Source of the DNA: Primulina eburnea
Lineage: Eukaryota > Streptophyta > Magnoliopsida > Lamiales > Gesneriaceae
NCBI RefSeq assembly: GCF_022965805.1
Contig: NC_133104.1
Span: 27,214,069-27,278,068, forward strand
DNA: 64,000 nucleotides
Direction: 5' to 3'
Positions 10,809-22,904 of the stretch are shown here, in pieces. The notes below the pieces were generated by a model. It did no database searches and was not told the origin of the DNA. It saw only the letters and a list, made by a program, of their open reading frames with translations. The translations under genes and the position numbers were made by a program. Positions within the stretch are counted from its first letter, which is position 1; every line of letters begins with the position of its first letter.

Positions 10809-11912
10809 ATGCCTCCTAGACGTCAGGTAGGACGCCCGCGAGGGGGCCGTGGGTACCGTCATGTGAACGAGTTTGATCAGAGACAGGAGAGGCAGGCACC
10901 TCCTCCTCCTCCACCTCCTCCTCCTCCACCTCCTCCACCGCCCCCACCGGACATGAATGCCCAGATGCTAGCTGGGATGACACAGTTCTTCGCACAGTTT
11001 GCGGGGAACAATACTGTGGTGACTAGGCCGACAGGGCCCGAGGCTGTTTACGAGCGATTTATGAATATGCGTCCAAAGGAGTTTTCTGGGACTTCTGACC
11101 CCATGGTTGCCGAGGGATGGATCAAATCTCTCGAGGTCATTTTCGAGTTTATGGAGCTAGGAGACGCAGACCGAGTCCGGTGTGCCACTTATCTGTTCAG
11201 TGGTGATGCCCGCTTATGGTGGAAAGGAGCTTCGGTAGCCTTGACTTTGGCTACACTTTCTTGGACCCGCTTTACGGAGGTTTTCTACTCCAAGTATTTT
11301 GCTGAAGAGGTTCGCACCAGGCTGACCACCGAGTTTATGAGTCTGAGGCAAGGAGATATGACGGTTACAGAGTTTATCCGTAAGTTCGAGAAGGGCTGTC
11401 ACTTTGTTCCCCTAATAGCGAATGATGCCAGAGCTAAGTTGATGCACTTTCTGGTGGGTTTACGGCCGATCTTGCGCCGTGATGTTAGGGTGTCTGACCC
11501 TACTACGTATGAGATTGCGGTCTCCAAAGCTCTTGCCGCCGAGCAGGACCAGCAGGATATTGAGAGGGACCGACAGGGCAAGCGCCCAGCCCAAGTACCA
11601 TACCGCACCGCCCTCCTCCTCAACAACATCAGCATCAGCATAAGAGGCCATTCCATGGAACGCCTAGAATCAGAGGCCAGCAGCCGCATCAGCAGCAGGG
11701 GCGCCCGGCCCCGAGGAATTTTGAGCACCCACTCTGTCCCAGGTTCTCACGCCGCCATCCTAGAGCGTGTATGGCTGGCTCAAGAAAGTGTTTCAAGTGT
11801 GGTAGTCCAGACCACGTACTGCTGCAGTGCCCTCAGCGGAATCTGCCTACCCAAGGCAGAGTTTATGCTCTCCATGCTGCTGAAACAAACCCGGAGACTA
11901 TGTTGATGACAG
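10809..11912 (+). pseudogene. A2 gag (exon 1)
   Basis: The ATG at 10809 opens an intact N-terminus: MPPRRQVGR, a polyproline run and the full Retrotrans_gag core. A1's codon-21 stop is absent (GAG here). A 5-bp insertion near 11599-11604 (extra ATACC relative to A1) shifts the frame in the linker, so both zinc knuckles are lost and the read-through frame from there to 11906 is meaningless. The knuckle codons themselves remain in the DNA near 11790-11830. Broken differently from A1 gag. Confidence 0.9.
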
Positions 11913-12114
11913 GTACCTTTAAGCTTTAAGTTTATATTTACATTTCAGCGTTTTGGGAACCGGAATTAAGATTCTGAACTTAGAAACTGTTATAGGATTG
12001 CATGCTCTACTCAGTATTATTTTGGGAATTTAAGCTAGAAAAACTTTGGCCTCTGCATGTCTATAGGATAGTTCTTGAGATTTTTGGTTTCAGCTGGATG
12101 TTCCAAACTTTCAG
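11913..12114 (+). other. Candidate intron between gag and protease (A2)
   Basis: It has the same 202-bp length as in A1, with GTACC at the start and TTTCAG at the end, and differs from the A1 copy by a few bases. The next exon begins GAAGAATTT instead of GGAGAATTT, a silent change after splicing. Confidence 0.55.
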
Positions 12115-15100
12115 GAAGAATTTTTATAGCGGCGTCAGCTACGAAAGCCCTGATAGATTCAGGGGCTACTCATTCCTTCATTTCAGAGACCTTCGCTAAT
12201 TTTCTCAAGGTCAAGACCATTGGGCTAGACATAGCCTATTCAGTAGTGTTGCCTTCAAGCGAGGAGATGGCAGCCACCAATGTTATCCGAGATATAGACC
12301 TTGAGCTGCACGGTAAGCTTGTATATGCGGATCTGATTGTGCTACCTATGCCGGAATTTGACATCATCCTAGGGATGGACTGGCTACTGAAGAACAGAGT
12401 ATTGATAGACTTCCAGCGGAGATCTGTTCTCGTCCGACCGCCTGGAATGGAGCAGTTCTTATTTGAGCCGGACAGGTACATTTCGTTACCGCGCATTATT
12501 CCATATATTCAGGCTAGGAAGCTCATGCATAGAGGGTGTCGGGCACCTTTTTATCGGTCCCCGAAGAACCCAGCCAGTCAGCCTCTGATGTTCCGATTGT
12601 CAGAGATTTCTTAGACGTTTTTCCCGAAGACGTCTCTGGTATGCCACCCGAGAGAGAGGTGGAGTTTTCCATCGAGCTTATGCCAGGTACAGCTCCGATC
12701 TCCAAAGCGCCGTACCGATTAGCACCGACAGAGATGGTAGAGCTGAAGAAGCAGATTCAGGAACTTCTCGACAAGGAGTTCATTCGCCCGAGCTTTTCAC
12801 CATGGGGCGCGCCAGTCTTGTTTGTTAAGAAGAAGGATGGCTCGATGAGGCTTTGCATTGACTATCGGGAGTTGAACAGGGTTACAGTAAAGAACAAATA
12901 CCCATTGCCGAGGATTGAGGATCTGCTTGACCAGTTGCAGGGAGCTTCGATTTTCTCCAAGATAGATCTGCGTTCTGGTTATCATCAGTTGAGGGTGAGA
13001 GATGCTGATGTTTCTAAGACTGCTTTCAGGACTCGTTATGGCCACTACGAGTTCCTTGTGATGCCGTTTGGTCTGACGAATGCGCCAGCGATCTTCATGG
13101 ATCTCATGAATCGCGTATTTCAGCCGTACCTCGACCAGTTTGTGATAGTGTTCATAGATGACATACTCGTCTACTCCAAGAGTCGGGAGGAGCACAGCAG
13201 GCATCTGACCACAGTGTTGCAGACATTGCAGAAGCACAAATTATTCGCAAAGTTCAGTAAGTGCGAATTCTGGTTAGAGAAGGTGGCGTTCCTAGGCCAC
13301 ATTGTTTCCAGTAGTGGTATTGAGGTAGACCCCGCAAAAGTTGCAGCAGTCAGAGATTGGGTTGTGCCTCAGAATGCATCCGAGATCCGCAGTTTTCTTG
13401 GGCTGGCAGGATATTACAGGAAGTTCATCCAGGGATTCTCATCCATTGCCGTTCCACTCACAGCACTGACCAAGAAGAATGTGAAATTTGTGTGGAGCAA
13501 GGAGTGTCAGAAGAGCTTCGATACTTTGAAGCAAGCTCTTATCTCAGCACCCGTTTTGGCTGTACCGTCAGGATCTGGTGAGTTTGTCCTTTATACCGAT
13601 GCTTCGAAGCTTGGTTTAGGTGCAGTTCTGATGCAGCATGGGAGAGTGATAGCGTATGCTTCTCGACAGCTAAAGATCCATGAGAAGAACTACCCTACCC
13701 ATGATCTGGAGTTAGCAGCAGTAGTTTTTGCTTTGAAGATTTGGAGGCATTATCTGTATGGAGAGAAGTGCCAGATCTTTACCGATCACAAGAGCCTCAA
13801 GTATTTCTTTACGCAGAAGGAGCTGAACATGCGTTAGAGGCGTTGGCTGGAGCTTGTGAAAGATTATGACTGTGACATTAGCTACCACCCGGGTAAAGCT
13901 AATGTAGTTGCGGATGCATTGAGCAGAAAAGTCGCAGTGATGGCTCACTTGACGATTCAGAGACCTCTTCAGACTGAGATGCAGAGGTTTGGTCTAGAGA
14001 CTTATCCTCGAGGTAGAGTTCCCCGTCTATCTACCTTGACTATTCAGTCCTCCCTTCTAGACCGTATTCGCAGTGGTCAGGCAAAAGATGAGTAGTTGAC
14101 TCAGTGGAAGCAGAGAGATGAGGCCAAGGGTAGTGTCTTGTATTCAGTCAGCGACGGTATAGTGCGATACCGAGACAGGATGTGGGTTCCTAGCAGTGAT
14201 TCTATCCGAGCAGACATCTTATCGGAGGCCCATACGTCCCCATACTCCATTCACCCTGGGAGTACAAAGATGTACAAAGATCTGCAGTTATTGTATTGGT
14301 GGCCAGGGATGAAGAAGGACATCAGGCGTTTTGTATCCGAGTGTCTAACCTATCAGTTAGTGAAGGCCGAGCATCAGAGACCAGCAGGTTTGCTCAAGCC
14401 TCTTCCTATTCCTGAGTGGAAGTGGGAGAACATTACCATGGACTTTGTGACCGGATTTCCGAGGTCAGCCAGAGGGTCGAATGCCATTTGGGTGATTGTA
14501 GATCGTCTTACCAAATCAGCGCACTTCTTGCCTATTAAGACGACTTTCACCATGGTTCAGTATGCAGAGTTGTATAACCGGGAGATAGTCCGACTTCATG
14601 GTATTCCAGTTTCGATCGTATCCGACAGAGATCCTAGATTCACTTTCTCATTTTGGAAGAGTTTGCATTCGACTTTGGGTACGAAGTTGCTGTTTAGCAC
14701 AGCCTTTCATCCGCAGACAGATGGACAGTCGGAGCGAGTTATTCAGATTTTGGAGGATCTTCTCCGCGCTTGCGTCATTGATTTCTCAGGGAGTTGGGAG
14801 TCTAACCTGCCACTGGTTTAGTTCACCTACAACAATAGTTTCCAGTCTTCCATTGGTATGGCTCCGTATGAAGCACTGTATGGCCGCAAGTGCAGATCTC
14901 CTATTCATTGGGATGAAGTAGGAGAGAGAGCAGAGTTGGGTCCAGAGATTGTTCAGCAGGCAGCAGAGGTAGTAGCCAAGATCCGTGATAGGATGAGGAC
15001 TGCTCAGAGCCGACAGAAGAGTTATGCCGATCAGCGGAGGAGAGACTTACAGTTTTCAGTGGGCGATCATGTCTTCGTGAAAGTGGCACCTATGAAGGGT

Positions 15101-15484
15101 GTCATGAGATTTGGGAAGAAAGGGAAGCTCAGTCCGAGATTCATTGGACCGTTTGAGATCCTTGACAGAGTAGGGACGCTAGCGTATCGTGTGGCTCTTC
15201 CGCCGAATCTGGCCGGAGTACACAATGTCTTTCACGTCTCCATGCTGAGAAAGTACATGGCGAACCCTTCGCATGTGCTGAATTTTGAGCCGTTGCAGCT
15301 TACTCCGAACTTATCTTATGAGGAGAGACCCGTGCAGATCCTAGACAGACAGGAGAAGAAGCTTCGGAACAAGCTGGTTAAGCGAGTCAAAGTCAAATGG
15401 CTCAAACATTCAGAGGAGGAAGCTACGTGGGAGTCTGAGCCGGAGATGAGAGAGCGTTACCCCGAGTTATTCGGTGAGTTCTAA
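12115..15484 (+). pseudogene. A2 pol: protease, RT, RNase H, integrase, chromodomain
   Basis: It has the same domain order as A1 pol, with catalytic FIDD at 13151-13162. Damage: a 10-bp deletion near 12545 (relative to A1) separates protease from RT by frameshift; TAG at 13835-13837 and 14093-14095 are the same two stops as in A1; TAG at 14818-14820 is a further stop unique to A2 (GAG in A1). The second zinc-finger cysteine of integrase is Tyr (CLTYQ near 14348; CLTCQ in A1 and A3). It ends at TAA 15482-15484 after ELFGEF, two residues longer than A1. Confidence 0.9.
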
Positions 15485-15507
15485 TTTCGAGGACGAAATT
15501 TCTTTTA

Positions 15508-15520
15508 AGGCGGGAAGGAT
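15508..15520 (+). promoter_or_regulatory. Polypurine tract of A2, interrupted
   Basis: AAGGCGGGAAGGA carries one C inside the purine run that is unbroken in A1 and A3, so plus-strand priming by this copy may be weakened. Confidence 0.75.
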
Positions 15521-18472
15521 TGTAGAACCCGTAAATCAGTCTACGTTTAAGCCATGCATAATTCTAGATTTTTTAAATTTAATTGACTTCATTGCATGAT
15601 TATTTTAAATGCATTTCTTTGAGGTTAATTATTTTATTATTTCAGTGCAGTAGTTTGATTTTATCATTTCAGTCCAGTAGTTCGATTTTCAGCTTTTCAG
15701 TAAATAAGTGAGGCCGGACTGGAGATGGAGTATTGAGATAAATTAATAAATAATTATTTAAGAAGTAATAATATAGCATGTTTATTTCATTACATTTTTA
15801 AAAGTTCGAGCATTAAGATTTTTAAGTTGCATTTCACGTTCGAACGAGGATCAGAGACCGGGGAATTTTCAGAAAATTATTTTAATTACTCGATTAATTT
15901 TTTATAAATTAATTTAGAGCATTTTAAGTGTATTTTTCTAAAATAGGATTTTTTTTGGGTATTTTTACCTGCGAGACTTTATTTTTAACGGTACGTAAAT
16001 TTTAGCGAATCGGGAGACTTTTTTTAAAGGTTCGGCTAATATTTTCAAAATCTTTTCAACTCGAAATATTTTTCGAGAGCGCGTTTGGACTTAATGGGCC
16101 TAGGTTTAAGCTTGTTGGGCTTAAAATCCTTTTAAAACTTTTAATTATCAACATTAGGCCCATTAGTTAGTTGTTAGCTATTTAAATATTGCCTAAACAA
16201 CTAATTACCCTAAACCTAATTGTGCATCAGCCGACACCCACCTCCCTCAAACATCCTCTCTCGGTTTCTGAACCCAGCAGCCAAAAGCTTTGGTTGTTGG
16301 TTTGTTTTTGCAAAGTAAACTTTACCCGGGCCTCCTTTTTTTGCATCGTTTGGTTCTCCCATCATCAGGCACGCTTGTATCTCTTATTTTCTGCATCATC
16401 CATGTTATAGCACTGATGTATATGTGTTTAAGCATGTAAAACTCTCGGTCCATGCATGTGTAGGGAAGATCAGTGAATTTTCATGGGTTCCTTGTATTCT
16501 TACATTTGCTACTCACGTTTTTCTGTTTGTTGCAAGGGGCTGCCGTATTAGATTGGTAAGGGGCTGTCTAGATCGTGACTGATAAGATGTAAATGCTGGT
16601 GTGTAGATCGGTCGAGTGTAGATGTGTTGGAGTGGAAACTCGACCGGACCTTGTAGAGAAGCAAGGGTCTCGGTAGGAGGTTTGGGCTGTTTCTTGGCTG
16701 CTAACTGTTAGATGCGTGGCGTGGCTGAGAACTTGGTGCTGTTAGGTGTTCCTCTGTGTCTGGTCTAGGCCTACGGTAAGTGGGTTCATGGCTGGAACGA
16801 GAGGGATAGCTTGAGTCGTGAGTTTGAGGAGAATAGGCGCATGAGGTGGATGATAGTGGCGCTGCGATTTTTCCAGCTTGCATGGGAGCGGTGGGATGAG
16901 TCGGTAGAGTGCCTTAAGCGCTGATCTAAGTCCCTGGTGTGAACTCGTGATTGGTGCATTGAGTTGAGAGTAGTGGCATGGGATAAGGGATAAAATAATG
17001 CATGAAGTGGAGTAAATAGAAAGGGCCGATGGTTGGTTTGGGTCATTAATTATTTAGCCGAGAATTTTGGGTCAAATCTGGGAGCGTTATGAGCTTCATA
17101 GTGTTTTTAAAAGATGGCAAAAATTTGAGAGGATTTTGGTTTAGTTTCGGTTTGATTCGGGTTAAAATCGGGACCTCGGTCCAAGTTTTTAAAATGAATC
17201 GATTAAATTTTGTTTTAGGCTCGAAATTACGTCTAGGAAATATTTTAATTATGTTTTGGGACATTTTAAGGGTTTTGGTAAGCTTCGAATCAATTTTAGA
17301 GGTCCAAAGGTAAAACGGTAATTTTGGGTTATAGGGGCAAAATGGTCATTTTGCAACCGGGATGAGATTTTAGTCATAGCAGCGCCCCGAGCACAAATCA
17401 TAATATTTTTAAATGTTCATGCATCACGTTTACGATTTTTTTCGCTATTATAATAATTATGGCGCATGTTTAATTTAAAGGAATTAAGTGAAGTAGTGAA
17501 GAGCACTCCGTCTCCGCCGCGCCGCGTCATTATTTTGTTTGTTTTCAGTCAAAACAAACCAAGGCATGTTTATATCTTCTTTCACTCTTCAATCAAGCCA
17601 TATAGATATTTTTAAATATCGCAAGTACATGATTTTAATACAAGATATTTCAGTATGCGATTTAATTATATTACGTGCATTAAACAGAAAATGGTTATTT
17701 TTGAGATTTATGCGATATGGCTTGTGGTTCATTCACTATGTGGGAGCATTATTTATACGGTCGCCAGTGACCGCTCAGTTCAGGTTGGTACCATCAGGTC
17801 ACCAGTGACCGCTCAGTTCAGGTTGGTACCATCGGGTCTTCAGTGACCGCCAGCTCAGTTCCAGGCTCCCCGGTAGTCAGTTACCGATCAGTACAGTGCA
17901 GTGGCCACAGGCGTAAAACATAATCTCAACAAAAAATTTTATCAGTTATTTCAGTACAGGCTCCAAGGAGCAAATATTTTTACTGTGATTATCAGTTCAG
18001 TTACGCACGTATTATAATTGCTCAGATCAGTTTATTTTCAGCATGATTACAGATTATTTTCAGTATGCCTCATGACATGACATTTTACCCCATGCATATT
18101 TTTATTCAGATTTTACTCGTTACCTGCGATATATATGCATGCTGAGTCTTTAGGCTCACTAGACTTGATTGTTGTAGGTACTGATGAGGTCAGGGCCGAG
18201 GTCGGGGACCAGTGAGCCAGCTTGGGTCGGCAGTAGTGGCACCTGAGGACCTCAGTGCAGCAGTTGCTATTTTATTTCTCAAACAATATTTTTATCAGTC
18301 GTTGGATATTTTTAAATTGTGATTTTTGGCAACTTTATTTTCTTCCGCTGCGATATTTTAAACTTTGACTTTGTTTATCAGTTTAATTATGAACGAGGCA
18401 ATTTCAGTTATTTTTAAAAGAAAATTTTTAATTTTCCGCAAATTTTCAAGCAAGTATTTTCGGGCCTTCACA
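15521..18472 (+). repeat. Family A LTR, full length (2952 bp), right end of array
   Basis: It runs from TGTAGAACCC to GGGCCTTCACA. EPRV sequence begins at 18473 (TAGTAAGTCC), so this is the right boundary of the array. It is highly similar to 7618-10572, with scattered single-base differences and a small deletion near 17890. Confidence 0.95.
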
Positions 18473-18561
18473 TAGTAAGTCCTAACGTTAAGGCTGTAAA
18501 ACCATAGAATTGCTTAGGATTGTAGAGAGAAATTAAAAATCGAAACACAAATTTTAATAAA

Positions 18562-20709
18562 ATGAATTCAATTTTCTGTAGATCTACTTCTCTTAACTCC
18601 GCTACTTCAACTTTTAATGAGAATAGAAGGATAATAAATACCGAAGAAATAGTCATAGAAGATTTTGATAAATCAATTGATAATTGGGAAATTTCTAAAG
18701 TAAATAAAGATCAAATTTATAAAACTTCAAATTATCAATTCTTCAAAACAGATTGTACAATCAAAACAGAATTCCAAGTAGATAAAAACTTTCTACATAA
18801 AGACTTTTATGCTACACATAATAAAGAAAAAAGATTATGGTTTTTTGAAAAATTTATGGATACAAGAAAAGATATTCAACAAAAATTCTATGAATTTACA
18901 AATAAATATAAAATTCATATTTTATTTTTTGATTGGTTTGAAATATATTCCTTTCAAAATTCTTTATATTATCCATTTTCAAATTCTGTTAATCCTATTA
19001 AAAATAATATAGAAAACGCGGTTATAGATAGTAAACTCAAAAACCCAATTTTTAAACCATACCAAATAACTGAAAATAGTGTTAAAAATATCAAAGAGAA
19101 TAATTTTGAATTTATAAAATTAATACAAGATAAATTAAGTAAAATGGATACAACAGCCAATAGCTCAAATCAACCCATAGATCAAATTTCTCCTAAAACA
19201 CCAATCTCTAATGTTAGAATAAATACCTTAAATCATGATTAAGATATTAGTGAAGCTTTAGAAAAATTCCAAAATCCTACAAATAAAATCAATAAAATAG
19301 ATTGGAATCAATCTTCACAAAAGTTACAAATTATTCCTGCTCCAAATTTAGGAATAATAAAACCCATAACACAATCTCGTTTTAATGCTTCTTCCGTTTA
19401 TGATTGGAACATAGATGGAATGACTGAATATAATATTCTTAGTATTTTACAACAAATGACTATGGCAGCAAATGCCTATAAAACTCAAACAAATACACAA
19501 GATAGAACCATAGCCGAACTCCTTATAGCTGGTTTTTCTGGCCAAATTAAGGGTTGGTGGGACTATTATCTTACAAATCAACAACAAGAAGATATTTTAA
19601 ATTCTATAAAAACTGATGAAGACGGGATACCAATTTTAGATCAAGATGAAAATCCCCAACAAGATGCTGTAGCTACTTTAATCCTAACAATCTCTTTACA
19701 CTTTATAGGTGATCCTTCACATTTAAAAGATAAAAATGCTGAATTATTCTCAAATCTTAAATGTAAAAAATTAAGTGATTTTCAATGGTATAAAAATACT
19801 TTTCTAACCAGAGTCATGCTTAGGGAAGACTCTAATCAACCAATTTGGAAAGAAAAATTCCTAGCAGGATTACCAACTCTTTTAGGAGAAAAGGTTAGAA
19901 ATAAAATTATAGAATCATGTGGAAAACAAATAATTCCTTATAATGAATTTACTTATGGTCAATTAATTAGTTTAACTCAACAAGAAGGTTTAAAAATATG
20001 CCAAGATCTAAAATTACAAAAACATTTAAAATGGGAAATTAAAAGAACGAAACAAAAATTAGGAACTTTCTGTCAACAATTCGATATAAATCCTAATAAA
20101 CCTTCTCCTTCTAAATGCCTAGAAAACTGTAGTGAATCTAATGAAAAGCCATATAGAAAAAATTTTAAATACAATAAGAAAAATTTTAAATCAAAAGAAG
20201 AATTTTATAAGAAACCTTATAAGAAATTTAAAAATTTCAAACAATATCCTAAAAAATCATTTAAAGATATTGAATGTTATAAATGTCATAAAAAGGGACA
20301 TACTGCTAATTATTGTAGATTGAATAAACAATTAAATGAATTAGAATTAAATGAAGAAATATTAAATAAAATTTCTAATCTTTTAATTGATTCTTTTGAG
20401 TCAGAATTAGAAAATTTTTCTTCTAAAGATGAAAATGAATCTTTACAAATAGATGAATTAATTACATCTAGTAATGAATCTGAAAAACAAATTAACATGC
20501 TTTCAAAAGATCAACAATTCTTTCTTGATATTCTAAAAGACATAAATGATCCTAATATTCAAAAAGAATATCTTGATAAATCTTTAAAATCTCTCAAAGA
20601 AAATAAAGAAGAAAAAACAGAAATAAAATTTACTACTTTACCAAATACTTCTAAAAATATTTACGACCTAACCAATATTTTAGAAAAAAGAAAGAAAAGA
20701 AAAAAATAA
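18562..20709 (+). pseudogene. EPRV capsid (gag-like) ORF
   Basis: An ATG at 18562 opens a frame that continues to TAA 20707-20709, with a single in-frame TAA at 19240-19242. The 1-1732 fragment has a Ser codon at that place, so the stop is a later mutation. The middle region carries the IAGFSGQIKGWWDYYL block typical of plant pararetroviral capsid or gag proteins. Near the C-terminus a Lys-rich stretch leads to a zinc knuckle CYKCHKKGHTANYC (about 20275-20316), for nucleic-acid binding. The last part is acidic and Ser/Glu-rich. The first 200 residues or so resemble nothing I can name. Confidence 0.75.
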
Positions 20710-22897
20710 AGAGATAACAATCCCAGACTTACAAAAAGATATAAAAGAAATAAAACTAGAACTAAAAGAATTAAAAGAAAAACAAAAAGAAGATTCTGAA
20801 ATAATCAAAGGAATATTATATAATATTAACACTGAAAATTCTGAAGAATCTGAAGATAATGAAATAAAAAATATTCAAAACCTTGAGAAAATTCCAGAAG
20901 ACTTTCTTTTTGTATTAAGAGAAATAACCTCTAGAAAATACATACTAAAAATAAATTTGGTATTTTCAGAAAATTTTAAAATTAGTACAATAGCACTTTT
21001 TGATACTGGTGCTGATTTAAATTGTATAAAATCAGGAATAATACCTAAAAATTTTCAAGAAAAAACTAATGAAAAACTTTCTGCTGCTAAAAATTCTAAA
21101 TTAAATGTCAATTCAAAAACAGAAGCATCAATATTAAACAATGGAGTTTTTATTAAAACTACATTTATTCTTGTTAATGATATACATCATACTGTAATTC
21201 TAGGAACACCTTTTATAGGATTAATTACTCCATATAAAGTAAATAATAATTCTATTTCTTTTAAATTTAATTACAAAAAATTAGAATTTGAATTCTTAGA
21301 AAAACCCCGTACAAGAAATCTCAATTTAATAAAAGCATATTCTATATATGAAAATAGTATTAATGTACTAATCCAAAGAAAAAATTTTCAACTAGAAAAT
21401 CTTAAAAAAGATATTTCCCAAAAAAGGATAATAAAACAGTTAGAAACACAAGAACTTCAAAATAAAATTTCAAAATTTCAAAAGCTATTAGAAACAGAAA
21501 TTTGTTCAGAAATTCCAAATGCTTTCTGGAATAGAAAACAACATATTGTAGATCTCCCTTATGAACAAGATTTTAATGATAAACAAATCCCAACCAAAGC
21601 TAGACCAATACAAATGAATTCTGATCTAGAAGAACATTGTAAAAAGGAAATACAAGATTTGGAAAAGAAAGGTCTAATTTCCAAATCTAGATCTCCTTGG
21701 AGTTGCGCTGCTTTTTATGTTAATAAAAATTCTGAAATTGAAAGAGGGACTCCCAGATTAGTAATAAATTATAAACCATTAAATAAATCATTAAAATGGA
21801 TCAGATATCCTATACCAAATAAAAAAGATCTATTACAAAAACTGCATAATGCTTCTATATTTTCTAAATTTGATATGAAATCAGGATTTTGGCAAATACA
21901 AATTTCTCAAAAAGACAGGTATAAAACTGCTTTTACAGTCCCTTTTGGACAATATGAATGGAATGTAATGCCTTTTGGGTTAAAAAATGCCCCTTCTGAA
22001 TTCCAAAGAATTATGAATGAAATCTTCAATGATTATTCAAAATATTGTATAGTTTATATTGATGATGTCTTAGTCTTTTCAAACAACATAGATGAGCATA
22101 TAAAACACCTAAAAACATTCCTTTATATTACAAAACAAAATGGTTTAGTAGTATCCAAATAAAAAATAAGCCTATTCCAGACTAAAATCAGATCTTTAGG
22201 ACACTACATATCACAAGGAACTATTACACCTATTGAAAGATTTTTGCAATTTGAAAATAAATTCCCTGATAAAATACTTGATAAAAATCAATTACAAAGA
22301 TTTTTAGGAAGTTTAAATTATGTTCTAGATTTCTGTCCTAATATTAATAGAATTGCAAAACCTTTACATGATAGGCTTAAGAAAAACCCAGTTCCATGGA
22401 GAGAAAAACACACAGAGTTAGTACAGATAATCAAAAAACAAGTATTAGAAATTCCATGTTTACATATTGTAGATCCTAGCCTACCGAAAATAGTTGAGAC
22501 AGATGCCTCAGATCTAGGATATGGAGGTATTTTAAAGCATAAACAAGGAGACAAAGAGTATATAGTTCAATATACATCAGTCCATTGGAACGACAACCAA
22601 AAGAATTATTCTACTATAAAAAAGGAAATTTTGGGCATTGTTTTATGCATACAAAAATTTCAAAGTGACTTATTAAATCAAATTTTTTTACTAAGGATAG
22701 ACTCTAAAAGTGCGAAAGAAATTTTACAAAAGGATGTTCAAAATCTTGCATCAAAACAAATTTTTGCACGATGGCAGGCTATATTAAGTATTTTTGATTT
22801 TAATATTGAATTTATCAAAGGAGATACAAATTCTCTACCAGACTTCCTTACCCGAGAATTTCTTCAACACAGAGTCAATGCCGCCGAAAAAAGATAA
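20684..22897 (+). pseudogene. EPRV pol: aspartic protease, reverse transcriptase, RNase H
   Basis: The frame is open from 20684; the first ATG is at 20957. It overlaps the capsid frame by about 26 bp of almost pure A/G. Domains: protease with catalytic DTG (21002-21010, ALFDTGADLNCI); RT with a VMPFGLKNAPSEF block and catalytic YIDD (22055-22066); RNase H with an ETDASDLGYGG core (about 22500) and a C-terminal NSLPDFLTREF. An in-frame TAA at 22160-22162, at the end of the RT core, splits it. No integrase follows, as expected for a pararetrovirus. Start by re-initiation, read-through or frameshift cannot be decided. Confidence 0.8.
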
Positions 22898-22904
22898 AGA
22901 CAAA

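Larger units (their letters stand above)
1733..18472 (+). mobile_element. Family A Ty3/Gypsy (Tekay-like) array: partial LTR - internal - LTR - internal - LTR
   Basis: The order is LTR 3' part (1733-2664), internal A1 (2665-7617), full LTR (7618-10572), internal A2 (10573-15520) and full LTR (15521-18472). Two internal regions sharing one LTR is the usual product of unequal recombination between LTRs. A1 and A2 are near-identical and share two nonsense codons, which supports a duplication or one defective source. The gene order gag-PR-RT-RNase H-INT-chromodomain, the Met-tRNA PBS and the nearly 3-kb LTRs fit the Tekay/Del chromovirus clade. The left LTR is truncated, so no target duplication can be checked. 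EPRV sequence flanks both sides. Confidence 0.9.
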
